This document shows positions 26,683 through 36,226 of a DNA stretch of 64,000 bases, one piece after another (position 1 is the stretch's first letter; each line of letters begins with the position of its first letter). The translations under genes and the position numbers were made by a program. Where the stretch lies: positions 703,501 through 767,500 of the forward strand of contig JAWKLZ010000003.1 in NCBI GenBank assembly GCA_041392475.1, written 5' to 3'. The DNA comes from Chitinophagales bacterium (GTDB lineage: Bacteria > Bacteroidota > Bacteroidia > Chitinophagales > UBA2359). The notes beneath the pieces are model-generated. The model saw nothing but the letters and a program-made list of their open reading frames with translations, was not told where the DNA came from and did no database searches.

Positions 26683-27241
26683 GGTGTCCTATACAAATAA
26701 GATTAATTATCCTGCAAGATACTAAAAAAATTAGTTGTTACAAAAGTTTTTCATAAATTTTAGGGTAATTCACTAATTATTTGGGTGAAAAACTACTATA
26801 TTGGTGTCTTTTTTAGTTATACTCACATAGTTAGGATTATTTTTTGCTAAAAAAAGAATTTGGGTTTTACAACATTGACACATCATTTTTACACACAATT
26901 TATCCACTGCAAAATATAAGTTGTCCACAAAAGCTCCAAAATGTGGATAACTATGTGGATAAACGTGAACCTAAGTGGATAGTCAATTTGTTGAAGTATG
27001 AAAAGTAGTCCAAAACCTTTGTAGCTAAGGATTTGAGGAGTGTGGATATTTATTTGTAGAAAACTTCACTATTGATTGATTTTCAAGCTACTTTTGCTTA
27101 GCCACTTATGAGAAGCTCTAAGACAAATTATCTATTCAAATTCAATAAAAAATGGTCGTATCTATTTTATTGGTTGAATTTTTGTTCGTTTTTCCACAGC
27201 CCACCTCCATATTTTTTTACGGAAACCTAAATGATTGAAAA
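26683..27241. other. oriC: Candidate chromosomal replication origin (DnaA-box cluster)
   Basis: This 559-bp AT-rich spacer, upstream of dnaB, holds seven 9-mers close to the DnaA box TTATCCACA. They are TTATCCACT (26900-26908), TTGTCCACA (26921-26929), exact boxes on the minus strand at 26942-26950 and 26954-26962 (12 bp apart), CTATCCACT at 26974-26982 and ATATCCACA at 27041-27049 (both minus), and TTTTCCACA at 27190-27198. Five fall within 83 bp. The flanks at 26690-26880 are very AT-rich and could unwind. Origins in Bacteroidota are often not beside dnaA, so the lack of dnaA here is not decisive. A DnaA-regulated dnaB promoter is the main alternative. Confidence 0.6.
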
Positions 27242-28792
27242 ATGGCAGATGCCCTAAATACTACAAATTCTCTGAAACAAGTGATTGGTAAGATAGGCAG
27301 TCGCAAACGTGATGCGGACTTATCCAACTATGTTTTTGACAAACTTCCGCCACAAGCACGTGAATTGGAGGAGGTTGTATTGGGAGGTATGATGCTCGAT
27401 AAAGATGCGGTGGCAGAAATCATTGATATTTTGAAGCCTGAAAGCTTTTATGTTGAAGCGCATCAACACATCTATCAAGCCATTCACGATTTGTTCGGCA
27501 AATCACAACCTGTTGATATTCTAACCGTCACAGAGCAACTTCGCAAAATTGGAAAACTGGATGAAGTGGGAGGTGCTTTTTATGTCACCAAACTCACCAA
27601 TCGGGTAGGTTCTACTGCCAATATTGAGCACCATGCACGCATTATTTCGGAAAGATACATTCTCAGGGAGTTGATTCGCACTTCTACGATGGTGATTAAG
27701 GATGCGTATGAAGAAACGACGGATGTGTTTGATCTTTTGGATAGAGCAGAACAAAATCTGTTTACCATCACCGAACAAAACTTGCGCCGTAATTATGATA
27801 CGATGAGCAATTTGGTGCAACAGGCCATCAAGCAGCTTGAATCTATCAAAGATCACCAAGATGGTATTGTTGGGATTCCAACGGGTTATGTGGGTTTGGA
27901 TAGGCTGACTTCTGGTTGGCAACGCTCTGATTTGGTGGTTATTGCAGCTCGTCCTGGTATGGGTAAGACGGCTTTTACACTAAATGTGGCTCGAAATGCG
28001 GCGGTAGATTTCAACAAAGCGGTTGCTGTTTTTTCTTTGGAGATGTCGTCCTTACAGTTGGTGAATCGTTTGATTTCGTCGGAAACGGGTATTTCAAGTG
28101 AAAAATTGAAGAAAGGGGATTTACGGCCGCATGAATGGGTGGAATTGACTACAAAAGTGGATAAATTGGCGGAAGCTCCTATTTTTATTGACGATACGCC
28201 TGCTATCAACATTTTTGAACTGCGGGCTAAATGCCGTCGTTTGAAAATGCAGCATGATATTCAACTGATTATCATTGATTACCTTCAATTGATGAGTGGT
28301 GGAGGTAGTGACAAAAAAAGTGGCGGCAATCGAGAGCAAGAGATTTCGTTGATTTCTCGCTCATTGAAGAGTATTGCGAAGGAATTGGATGTGCCTGTGA
28401 TTGCTTTGTCGCAGTTGAGTCGTGCGGTGGAAACGAGGGGTGGAGATAAGCGGCCTCAGTTGTCGGATTTGAGGGAATCTGGAGCAATTGAACAGGACTC
28501 TGATATTGTGATGTTTATATATAGACCTGAATATTACGGATTGGATCAAGATGAAGATGGCAATCCGACCAAAGGTGTGACAGAGTTGATTGTGGCGAAG
28601 CATAGAAATGGTGCTTTGGATACGGTGAAACTGCGCTTTATTTCTCAGTTTGCCAAATTTGAGGACTTTAATAGTCTGGATCAATCGCTTGAAGGTTTGA
28701 CTCCTTTGGGCGAAATCATTACCCGTGAATCGAGGATGAATGGAACGGGACTAGAAACGGGGGGGAATAGTGATGAGCCTTTGCCGTTTTAG
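27242..28792 (+). CDS. dnaB: Replicative DNA helicase
   Basis: A 516-residue DnaB. The N-terminal primase-binding domain (about 25-130, LEEVVLGGMMLD) and a linker are followed by the RecA-like motor (about 195-465) with Walker A in ARPGMGKTAF (about 236-243), Walker B in LIIIDYLQLMSG, motif H4 QEISLISRSLKSIAKEL, and the arginine-finger region near KHRNGALDTVKLRF. It unwinds the lagging-strand template ahead of the replisome as a hexamer. No intein is present. It is the first gene right of the DnaA-box cluster. Confidence 0.97.
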   Translation: MADALNTTNSLKQVIGKIGSRKRDADLSNYVFDKLPPQARELEEVVLGGMMLDKDAVAEIIDILKPESFYVEAHQHIYQAIHDLFGKSQPVDILTVTEQLRKIGKLDEVGGAFYVTKLTNRVGSTANIEHHARIISERYILRELIRTSTMVIKDAYEETTDVFDLLDRAEQNLFTITEQNLRRNYDTMSNLVQQAIKQLESIKDHQDGIVGIPTGYVGLDRLTSGWQRSDLVVIAARPGMGKTAFTLNVARNAAVDFNKAVAVFSLEMSSLQLVNRLISSETGISSEKLKKGDLRPHEWVELTTKVDKLAEAPIFIDDTPAINIFELRAKCRRLKMQHDIQLIIIDYLQLMSGGGSDKKSGGNREQEISLISRSLKSIAKELDVPVIALSQLSRAVETRGGDKRPQLSDLRESGAIEQDSDIVMFIYRPEYYGLDQDEDGNPTKGVTELIVAKHRNGALDTVKLRFISQFAKFEDFNSLDQSLEGLTPLGEIITRESRMNGTGLETGGNSDEPLPF

Positions 28793-28836
28793 AGTAGGCT
28801 CATTTTTTCTGCAACATTTATAGGCCCCAAAAATAT

Positions 28837-30108
28837 TTATTCAAAGCTCGAAAAATGAACTTTTTGTCGAGAATTCAATAGATCTGCCGCAACTTTTTTA
28901 TCATCTAGAGTTTCTGCCATTACCTCTTGATTAATTGGGTTTGAAGTGTTGAGTATATCTTCTTTCGCCTCACAATCATCCGATATTTCCGATAATTTCA
29001 GTGTTTCCTCCAAATATTGATTCAATTTTATTTCATCCATATCCACCACAAAAGACATAGCATTGTTTTCCATTTTCTGACCATAAGTAATTGCATCCGT
29101 AGCATAAGAATGAATCAAACCTTCGTATTGTTGGACAAACAAATCATGTGTTGCAAAAATATCACAGCCCACAATATTGCCGCCTGTGGCAACGATAACA
29201 CCCACCATTTTTTCATTTTGATTGTTTTGACCTTTGGTAGCACTCATTTTGCCCTCAAAACTTTCGGTGAAATAAGCCACATAATCCTCCAATTCGGTAT
29301 TGAAGTTCATAGAAGCCTTTAAGTCGGTGTAAGCCTTTGTTTTACTGTCAATATTGTTGGTCACTTGTAGGTCTTCAATAGCATTCCAAACTGCCAATTG
29401 ATCATTTTGCTCAGAAACTGCTTTGCGAACCCTCAAACTGCTCACTGCAAAATACTGATCAAAATCTTTGCTGCTTTTGCTGCGGTAATACCACCTATCT
29501 TTTTCGGCACAAAAAACAGGCAAATGTACTTTGTCGCTATTTGGAGGTACAATCATATCTTGAGCAATGACCCTATCTTGCCTGCCTCCCTTCAATACCT
29601 CACCTGCCATTAGGAATATAGTATCTTGTGAATGATTGGTAATAAATAACTTGGTAGCCACAGCATTGACATTCATACGGGCATCGGGGTGCAGCAGACG
29701 GTCATCAAAGATACTAAATACATCATCCGCACCTTCTTCCTCGCTTTCGACCCGATGAGATTTTTCAGGATTGATGGCACTCAAATTTTCTTCATACGAA
29801 GTGAGTTCTTGGGATACAATCATAGAATTGGAAAAAAGATCGTAAACCTGCTCTGTGCTAGAAACTTCAATTTCACTAATACTCACTTGCTTGTTTTCGA
29901 TGGCTTTTTGCAAGCTAACATACGTTCCTAAATGCTGGTTGGCTTCCTGAAAGGAATTATTCGCATAGATAGGAAACAGTTGTAGGTGTTTGTAAGTAAA
30001 GGGCTTGCCTATATCTTGCGAAACAACATGTAAATCGTTGGCTTTGTATTGGGCAAACACAGTGCTACTTACAAAAGCCAATAACAGAATAAGGGTGGAC
30101 TTAGTCAT
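28837..30108 (-). CDS. Exported ARPP-1 domain protein
   Basis: The start at 30108 is chosen because it places a signal peptide (MTKSTLILLLAFVSSTVFAQ) at the N-terminus, giving 423 residues; the longer frame adds 25 residues. The body contains the ARPP-1 pattern: ITNHSQDTIFLMAGEVLKGGRQ followed by AQDMIVPPNSDKVHLPVFCAE, and later GVIVATGGNIVGCDIFATH. ARPP-1 domains are widespread but of unknown biochemical function. It is monocistronic, convergent with dnaB and probably periplasmic. Confidence 0.75.
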   Translation of the reverse strand: MTKSTLILLLAFVSSTVFAQYKANDLHVVSQDIGKPFTYKHLQLFPIYANNSFQEANQHLGTYVSLQKAIENKQVSISEIEVSSTEQVYDLFSNSMIVSQELTSYEENLSAINPEKSHRVESEEEGADDVFSIFDDRLLHPDARMNVNAVATKLFITNHSQDTIFLMAGEVLKGGRQDRVIAQDMIVPPNSDKVHLPVFCAEKDRWYYRSKSSKDFDQYFAVSSLRVRKAVSEQNDQLAVWNAIEDLQVTNNIDSKTKAYTDLKASMNFNTELEDYVAYFTESFEGKMSATKGQNNQNEKMVGVIVATGGNIVGCDIFATHDLFVQQYEGLIHSYATDAITYGQKMENNAMSFVVDMDEIKLNQYLEETLKLSEISDDCEAKEDILNTSNPINQEVMAETLDDKKVAADLLNSRQKVHFSSFE

Positions 30109-30183
30109 TGTGTTAACTTTTGTCGTTGATTTGAGAGATAGACGAATAGTGATTTGTTGTATTTTTTTACGAGAATATGACAA

Positions 30184-30476
30184 ATAAGATTCGTTCTAAT
30201 TATTTTTTTAGTAGATGTGTTTGCAGAAACTCGATGATTTTGAAGAAAAATAAAAAATGCTATTGGACAGTAAAAAACTGCTTAACAATGCTTTAAAAGT
30301 ATAGTCTGCCGATAAGAAGAAAATTTGAGGAGTAAGAAAAATAAGTAAAGAATTACTCCTTTTTTGCAGCAAAAATCAAACCGATTGTATTGTCCTCAGT
30401 GTATTCTCGTTTTTTATAAACTTCAATCGAAATGCCTTACTTTTGGGTTTGTTTGATGAAGCTATAAATCCAATTC
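30184..30476. other. Spacer with a terminator-like hairpin and a coding scrap
   Basis: The spacer upstream of the GT2 gene holds a hairpin, AGGAGTAA (near 30329) with TTACTCCT (30353-30360), followed by six T on the plus strand, though no plus-strand gene precedes it. On the minus strand, 30353-30436 is open for 27 codons and ends with the protein-like TIGLIFAAKKE and TAA. This resembles the C-terminus of PDDEXK/DUF1016 (YhcG-type) nucleases, but the piece is too short to be sure. Confidence 0.3.
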
Positions 30477-31469
30477 ATGAAAAAATATTCGGTCATTGTT
30501 CCTGTTTTCAACCGTCCGCAAGAAGTGGAAGAGTTGCTTCAAAGCCTTGTGCTGCAAAGCTGCAAAGACTTTGAAGTGTTGATAGTAGAAGATGGATCAC
30601 ATCAGGACTGCAAAGAGGTATTGAAACGATATAAAAATGAGCTTCAAATTCAGTATTTCTACAAGGAAAATACAGGCCCAGGCGATAGCCGCAATTTCGG
30701 AATGGCGAGGGCAAAAGGTGAATGGTTGCTATTTTTTGATTCGGATTGTTTGATTCCTCCCGATTATTTTGAAGCCTTAGAATCCCATTTGACCGTTCAT
30801 AACCTAGATGCTTATGGAGGTGCAGACGATTCACATCCTTCATTCAGCATTACCCAAAAAGCCATCAATTATTCGATGACCTCTTTCCTCACAACAGGCG
30901 GTATTAGAGGCAAAAAGAACAATTTAGACCGCTTTCAGCCCCGCAGCTTCAACATGGGAATCAAGCGAAAAGTCTATGAAAAAGTAGGCGGCTTTTCAGA
31001 CATTCACCCTGGCGAAGACCCCGATTTGAGTTATCGAATCATGGACGCAGGCTTCAAAGTTGGATTTGTACCAACAGCATCGGTTTTTCACAAAAGGCGT
31101 ATAGATTTTGGTAAGTTTTTGAAGCAAGTCTATAAATTTGGAGTCGTGAGAACCATCCTCATGAAATGGCATCCTGATAAATTCAAAATCGTTTACCTTT
31201 TTCCCACACTGTTTTTAATCGGAACGATTGGCTTGATTGCATTATCGGTGATTATTAGCAAGTTATTCTTGCTTCCTTTATTGTTTTTGAGTTTGCTCTT
31301 ATTTTCAGAGGCATTGCTCAAAACCAAAAATCCAATCATTGCAGTTTTGGCCGTTCCTGCCAGTTTCATTCAGTTATTGGGGTATGGATATGGTTTTTTG
31401 AAAGGATTTGTGAAGATTCACCTATTGAAGGGAGAGGAGAGGAAGGTTTTAAAGGATTTCTTTTTTTAA
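30477..31469 (+). CDS. Family 2 glycosyltransferase, membrane-associated
   Basis: A 330-residue GT-A fold enzyme: YSVIVPVFNRPQEVEELLQSL at the N-terminus, the metal-binding DxD in FFDSDCL (about residue 90), and GGFSDIHPGEDPDLSYRIMDAG (the ED acceptor/base region, about 180-190). Two hydrophobic helices follow (about 245-285 and 290-312), so it is anchored to the inner membrane. It transfers an activated sugar to a lipid or polysaccharide acceptor; the sugar is not predictable. Its stop overlaps the convergent permease gene by 4 bp. Confidence 0.9.
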   Translation: MKKYSVIVPVFNRPQEVEELLQSLVLQSCKDFEVLIVEDGSHQDCKEVLKRYKNELQIQYFYKENTGPGDSRNFGMARAKGEWLLFFDSDCLIPPDYFEALESHLTVHNLDAYGGADDSHPSFSITQKAINYSMTSFLTTGGIRGKKNNLDRFQPRSFNMGIKRKVYEKVGGFSDIHPGEDPDLSYRIMDAGFKVGFVPTASVFHKRRIDFGKFLKQVYKFGVVRTILMKWHPDKFKIVYLFPTLFLIGTIGLIALSVIISKLFLLPLLFLSLLLFSEALLKTKNPIIAVLAVPASFIQLLGYGYGFLKGFVKIHLLKGEERKVLKDFFF

Positions 31470-32563
31470 CTTTCCTCCGAGTGTTCCTCTTCATTTAGCG
31501 GTTCTTGTTCCAAAGCCGCCACTTCTCGTTGTTCTTTCCCAAAAATATCCCAGCAGGTAATGAACAAAGCGGCAATGCAAGGTCCAATCACAAAACCCGA
31601 AAGTCCGAGCCAAGTGATACCTCCCAAAGTAGAAACTAAAATCAGATAATCAGGCAGTTTGGTGTCACGCCCCACCAAAATCGGACGCAAAATATTGTCC
31701 ACCAAACCAATCACCAACACTCCCACAAGGACTACAATTACCCCTTTTAGAATGCTGCCATTGATGAAGAAAACAATAGCGGCAGGTCCCCAAACTAAAG
31801 CACTGCCAACTGCGGGCAAAAGGGAGAGAACAGTCATTATCGTACCCCAGAAAACCGACCCTTCAATGCCCACTGCCCAGAACAAAACGCCTCCAATCGT
31901 ACCTTGAACAAGAGCTACAATTAAACTGCCTTTCAAAGTCGCACGTGCCACATTCGCAAAACGGTGCAGTAGTTGATACTCTCGTTCATCACCCATCGGA
32001 AGTGTCTCCACAATCCGACGTATGATTTCTTTTCCATCTTTCAGAAAGAAAAACAAAAGGTAGAGCATCAAGAAGAAATTGACCACCATCGTCAATATAT
32101 TCTGAGTAATCCCCAATGCGCTATTTGCCAGTGTTTTCGTTGCAGTAATAGCAGCCGTTTTGACGGACTCTTGTATCTGCTCAAAACTCATACCTACTTG
32201 CTGCAAAAGGTCTTGCGCCATTGGAATACGTTCTTTTACCCAATTGATGATGGTGTCCACCTGTAATTCTCCTGACTGCAGTTGCTCATAAAAATGCACA
32301 CTTTCATTGACCAGTGCGACTCCAATAAAAAACAATGGCAATACAACCACCAATAAAATAATCAACAACATCAGTACAGTTGCCAAATTGTCTTTTCCAT
32401 TCAGTTTTGCTCTAATCTTCTCATAAGGTTTTTGGAAAGTAAGTGCTAAAATAATTGCCCAAAATGTGGTTAATAAAAAGGTCTGTATCAAGCCGAAAAA
32501 CAGCAAGGTTACACCCAATAAGAGCAATAGAAAAAACAGTTGGGGAATGAACTTTTTCTGCAT
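31466..32563 (-). CDS. AI-2E/PerM family permease
   Basis: A 365-residue membrane protein with about eight helices: paired helices at each end, a soluble segment of amphipathic helices between (about 85-150), and the family motif VDNILRPILVGRDTKLPDYLILVSTLGG near the C-terminus. The acidic tail (EEHSEES) is cytoplasmic. Members export quorum signals or act as Na+/H+ antiporters; which applies here is unknown. Monocistronic. Confidence 0.88.
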   Translation of the reverse strand: MQKKFIPQLFFLLLLLGVTLLFFGLIQTFLLTTFWAIILALTFQKPYEKIRAKLNGKDNLATVLMLLIILLVVVLPLFFIGVALVNESVHFYEQLQSGELQVDTIINWVKERIPMAQDLLQQVGMSFEQIQESVKTAAITATKTLANSALGITQNILTMVVNFFLMLYLLFFFLKDGKEIIRRIVETLPMGDEREYQLLHRFANVARATLKGSLIVALVQGTIGGVLFWAVGIEGSVFWGTIMTVLSLLPAVGSALVWGPAAIVFFINGSILKGVIVVLVGVLVIGLVDNILRPILVGRDTKLPDYLILVSTLGGITWLGLSGFVIGPCIAALFITCWDIFGKEQREVAALEQEPLNEEEHSEES

Positions 32564-32654
32564 GATTTTCTATGGTAGTTGAGTTTTTAGGTGTTTGTGT
32601 ATTTGCGTACTCAAAATAAGAAAAATACTTTGTGATTTTAATTAATTGCTCTTT

Positions 32655-33374
32655 TTACCTCGGCATATCCACCAACTTATAGCCTTTTCCATGCACATTG
32701 ATGATTTCAACATTGGAGTCTTCCTTGAGGTATTTGCGGAGTTTGGTGATGAACACATCCATGCTGCGAGCGGTGAAATAGTTGTCATCACCCCAAATCT
32801 TTTCGAGGGCTTCGCTGCGGGATAAAACATCATTTTTGGTTTCTGCCAACATCTTCAATAGCGCACTTTCTTTGGTGGTTAGTTTTTGAGAATCACCTTT
32901 GAAGGACAACAATTGCTGCACATGATTGAAGGAGTATTCCCCAATTTCAAATTCTTCCATGTTCAAAGTCTCAGGTTCTTTGTGTTGAGATCTTCGCAGT
33001 ACAGCATTGATTCTCAACTGCAATTCTTCCATACTGAAAGGTTTGGTCATGTAGTCGTCACCGCCCAATTTGAAGCCTTCCACTTTGTCTTCTTTCATGG
33101 ATTTGGCGGTCAGGAAAATGATGGGAATATCGGTATCAGTAGTACGTATTTTTTTTGCGAGTGTAAAGCCGTCCATTACAGGCATCATCACATCCAATAT
33201 GGCCATGTCAAAATCTTTGTCTGACTTTTTGAATGCTTCATAACCTTCCAAGCCATTGTGACACAGGGTAGTTTTGAAGCCTTTTAAGGTCAAATATTCT
33301 TGTAAAATATCACCTAAATTTGGGTCGTCTTCTACGAGTAATAATCTGGTTGCTTTAGCATTTTGTGCTGCCAT
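32655..33374 (-). CDS. OmpR-family response regulator
   Basis: A 239-residue regulator with an N-terminal receiver domain (phospho-acceptor Asp in MAILDVMMPVMDGF, about residue 57; Lys in YMTKPF) and a C-terminal winged-helix DNA-binding domain (about 140-235, LTTKESALLKMLAETKNDVLSR). It lies 39 bp behind the PDZ-containing histidine kinase gene in the same direction and is its obvious cognate partner. The target may include the divergent secreted PDZ protein gene, since the two share an upstream region. Confidence 0.93.
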   Translation of the reverse strand: MAAQNAKATRLLLVEDDPNLGDILQEYLTLKGFKTTLCHNGLEGYEAFKKSDKDFDMAILDVMMPVMDGFTLAKKIRTTDTDIPIIFLTAKSMKEDKVEGFKLGGDDYMTKPFSMEELQLRINAVLRRSQHKEPETLNMEEFEIGEYSFNHVQQLLSFKGDSQKLTTKESALLKMLAETKNDVLSRSEALEKIWGDDNYFTARSMDVFITKLRKYLKEDSNVEIINVHGKGYKLVDMPR

Positions 33375-33413
33375 TGTCTTTAACGTTTATTTGTTTATGG
33401 ATTATATTTAGGA

Positions 33414-35999
33414 TTAGTCCTTAATCGGCAATGTGAATTCAATAGTGCTGCCTTTGTTGATTTTACTTCTTGCAGTCACTGTCCCGCCGTGTGCTTCGAC
33501 CATACTTTTGACATAACTGAGTCCAAGGCCAAAACCTTTCACATTGTGGATATTGCCCGTAGGTACTCGGTAGAACTTATCAAAAATACGCTTGAGGGTT
33601 TCTTTGGTCATCCCAATTCCTTTGTCTGTCACTGCTACTGCCAACCCTTCTGAAGTCGTGTGGGTGTAAACATGAATGTCGGGCGCACCTTCTGAGTATT
33701 TATTGGCGTTGTCCAATAGATTGTAAACCACATTGGTGAGGTGTAACTGGTCGCCTTGAACAACGGATTGAAGTGCATCGAGTGAGCAGTTGATTGTACC
33801 CCCTTTTTTACTGACTTGTAAGCCTATTTTTTGGATTGCTTCCAAGATGATTTCGTGCATCTCGACAGCTACAAAGTTAAGTTTGACTGTATCTTTTTCG
33901 ATACGAGCATATTGGAGTACCTTCTCTACATGTGATTCCAATCGGTCGTTTTCTTCATTTATCATATTGGCATATCGGTCAATGCTGTTAGAGGTTTTAG
34001 GCAAAGTTTTGTCTGTCAGCATTTCCGTCACGAGTTTGATGGTAGAAATCGGTGTTTTGAGTTCGTGCGTCATATTGTTTATAAAGTCCGTCTTCATTTC
34101 AGAAAGTTTCTTTTGCCTCAAAATTGTGTGGATTGTATAGGCAAAAGTGAAAATGATGATGAGATTGAAGAGTATTGATGAACCCAACATCATAGCAGAA
34201 GAACGCAGAATGTATTTGTCTTGTTCTGGGAAATGTAGCAGCAGTTCACCTGGTTGTGAGTAAACTGCATCGGTAAAAAGTTTTTTACGGTAAATATCAG
34301 GTTGTTGCGTGCAGCCAAATTGATCTGCACTTTTGGAATAGATTACTTCACCATTGCTGGCCAAACAGTATTCGTAAGGAATGTCAATTCCTGCATCTTC
34401 TAGAAAAGCAGCCAGCGTGTTTTCCAATAATTCAGGGCGGACACGTTCCTGCAATGGAATGTCCACCATCCATTTTTCTATGATGAGGCTATACACATCG
34501 TTGAGTTGTTTTTCGATGTGCGCCCACAACATATCCTCTCTGTTCATCAATTTGGCGAGGGTTTCCACCTCATTGGCTTCAGAGGCAACTTCTGTTTTTA
34601 TGCTCCCTGCGATGATGATTTTTTGGTAATCACTGGTGATAATACTTTCCGTGTGGCTTTGTTCTTCTTTTCTACGTTTAAAACCAATACTGATTTCATC
34701 CCCTGGAACATAGTCCTTCAATGCTTCTCGTAGGTCAGCAATATTGCGTATGGGCTGACTATTGACCGAGGTGAGAATATCGTTTTTGAGCAAACCCGCT
34801 TTGTCAGCAGGGCCATCTTCCGTGATATCATTGATCATCACTCCTCCTTCAAGGTTGTCAAACTCCGACAAATGGACACCTAAAATGACCTTGTTTTTGC
34901 CGCCATCTTTATACATTTCGTCCAACTCAGATAGGCTTTTATCCAGTTTATTCAACTCCTGAATGTAAGTCTGAATCCGCACTGCCGCACTCGAAACCTT
35001 CCAATTCACATTGGCATCTTCTTCCTCTGTCGCCTTCAATTGGGCATAATTGACGTATTCTTTGCCTGATCGCCAAAAAGTAATCGCAACCTTATCGCCT
35101 TCATTGTGATGGCTAAGAGCTTCTTTGATGTCTTTGACTCTATAGATGCTTTCTTTTCCAATGCCTACCAATATGTCCTCTTTCTGCAATCCCGCATCAT
35201 CCGCAGTAGTGTTGCTGATAACGTCTGTTACCAGCACCCCTTTTTGAGAAACATCACTTTCGTCCGTTTTGGCATCTTTGCAGTAAACACCCAGAAATAA
35301 GCGGTTGCTGTTGTGATTTGGGTCTTTTATCTTATCGCTTTCTAAGACAGAAGGGGTTGTTTTGACCATTCCATTTCGAGCAAAGGTAAAAAATACATCA
35401 TCTTTTTCACTCAATTGATTCACACGTCGCTTCAAATCGAGGTGATTTGACAATGGTGTTCCATTGATCCCCAATAAAATATCTCCTTCTTCAATGCCTG
35501 CGGTTGCTGCAATGCCATTTGTTTCCACTTTTTCGACATACAAGCCCGTTCCATACTCCGATTTTTGAGCTTTGTCGAGGCTCAATTCCAAACCAATGAT
35601 GGCGTGATAGACTTTTTGTTCAGGCGTGTAATGAGTGGGATCGTCAAATTGGCGAACTATTTTTGTGTTGATTTCAAGCCTATTTTTGACCGTAGAAGTG
35701 TTGCTGTTATGTGTTGAAGTGGCTGAGTGTTGTGGATTATTTTTTTCATCTTCTGGATGTTGTACCAATGCTTCAATATATTCCCGTTTGGGTTTGGGAA
35801 AGTTTTTGGTAATCATTGAAGCTGCCTCCAATTTTTCAATCTTTTGAGCCACCTTGTCCATCACATCGTTGATAGTGAGGTCAAACTGCGCTTGTTTGGT
35901 GGCTTTTGTTTCTTGAATCCACTGATATTGCAGAAAACTCAAGCCCAACATCGAAAAAGCCATCAATCCAATGATTAAGCGTATGTGGGAGTTTTTCAT
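33414..35999 (-). CDS. Histidine kinase with three periplasmic PDZ domains
   Basis: An 861-residue membrane kinase. TM1 is about residues 7-25, a very large periplasmic region spans 26-600, TM2 is about 602-625, and the HisKA/HATPase core follows with the phospho-accepting His645 in MTHELKTPIS and the ATP-lid motifs (NKYSEG, DKGIGM, GFGLGLS). The periplasmic part contains three PDZ modules at about 134-215, 233-322 and 370-455, each with the GI/GL-x-x-x-D-I-L core, plus a helical region (470-600). No PAS or HAMP is seen. PDZ domains bind exposed C-termini, so the kinase may sense unfolded or unsorted envelope proteins; this is inference. It is upstream of and co-directional with its regulator. 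Confidence 0.92.
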   Translation of the reverse strand: MKNSHIRLIIGLMAFSMLGLSFLQYQWIQETKATKQAQFDLTINDVMDKVAQKIEKLEAASMITKNFPKPKREYIEALVQHPEDEKNNPQHSATSTHNSNTSTVKNRLEINTKIVRQFDDPTHYTPEQKVYHAIIGLELSLDKAQKSEYGTGLYVEKVETNGIAATAGIEEGDILLGINGTPLSNHLDLKRRVNQLSEKDDVFFTFARNGMVKTTPSVLESDKIKDPNHNSNRLFLGVYCKDAKTDESDVSQKGVLVTDVISNTTADDAGLQKEDILVGIGKESIYRVKDIKEALSHHNEGDKVAITFWRSGKEYVNYAQLKATEEEDANVNWKVSSAAVRIQTYIQELNKLDKSLSELDEMYKDGGKNKVILGVHLSEFDNLEGGVMINDITEDGPADKAGLLKNDILTSVNSQPIRNIADLREALKDYVPGDEISIGFKRRKEEQSHTESIITSDYQKIIIAGSIKTEVASEANEVETLAKLMNREDMLWAHIEKQLNDVYSLIIEKWMVDIPLQERVRPELLENTLAAFLEDAGIDIPYEYCLASNGEVIYSKSADQFGCTQQPDIYRKKLFTDAVYSQPGELLLHFPEQDKYILRSSAMMLGSSILFNLIIIFTFAYTIHTILRQKKLSEMKTDFINNMTHELKTPISTIKLVTEMLTDKTLPKTSNSIDRYANMINEENDRLESHVEKVLQYARIEKDTVKLNFVAVEMHEIILEAIQKIGLQVSKKGGTINCSLDALQSVVQGDQLHLTNVVYNLLDNANKYSEGAPDIHVYTHTTSEGLAVAVTDKGIGMTKETLKRIFDKFYRVPTGNIHNVKGFGLGLSYVKSMVEAHGGTVTARSKINKGSTIEFTLPIKD

Positions 36000-36145
36000 T
36001 CTGTTATTTTAGTCGCTTTTTAAATCGGATAGAAACTGTTAATTTTAATCGCAAAACTCGACCCGATTGTTTACAAAACTACATTGCGTGGCCGATTATA
36101 GTTCACTTTTAACAGTATTTAACTTTGATTAACTGCCTCTTAACG

Positions 36146-36174
36146 TTGTAGAAGCCAATTGGTTTATATATTTG
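36146..36174 (+). promoter_or_regulatory. Bacteroidota-type promoter of the secreted PDZ protein gene
   Basis: TTG at 36146-36148 and TATATTTG at 36167-36174, 18 bases apart, match the -33 TTG / -7 TAnnTTTG consensus. The site lies in the 227-bp divergent region shared with the PDZ histidine kinase gene, 52 bp upstream of the ATG at 36227. Confidence 0.55.
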
Positions 36175-36226
36175 TACCTGCAAGCGATTTTATATTTTTT
36201 CTTCACTTTTCAAATTTATTTTTAAT

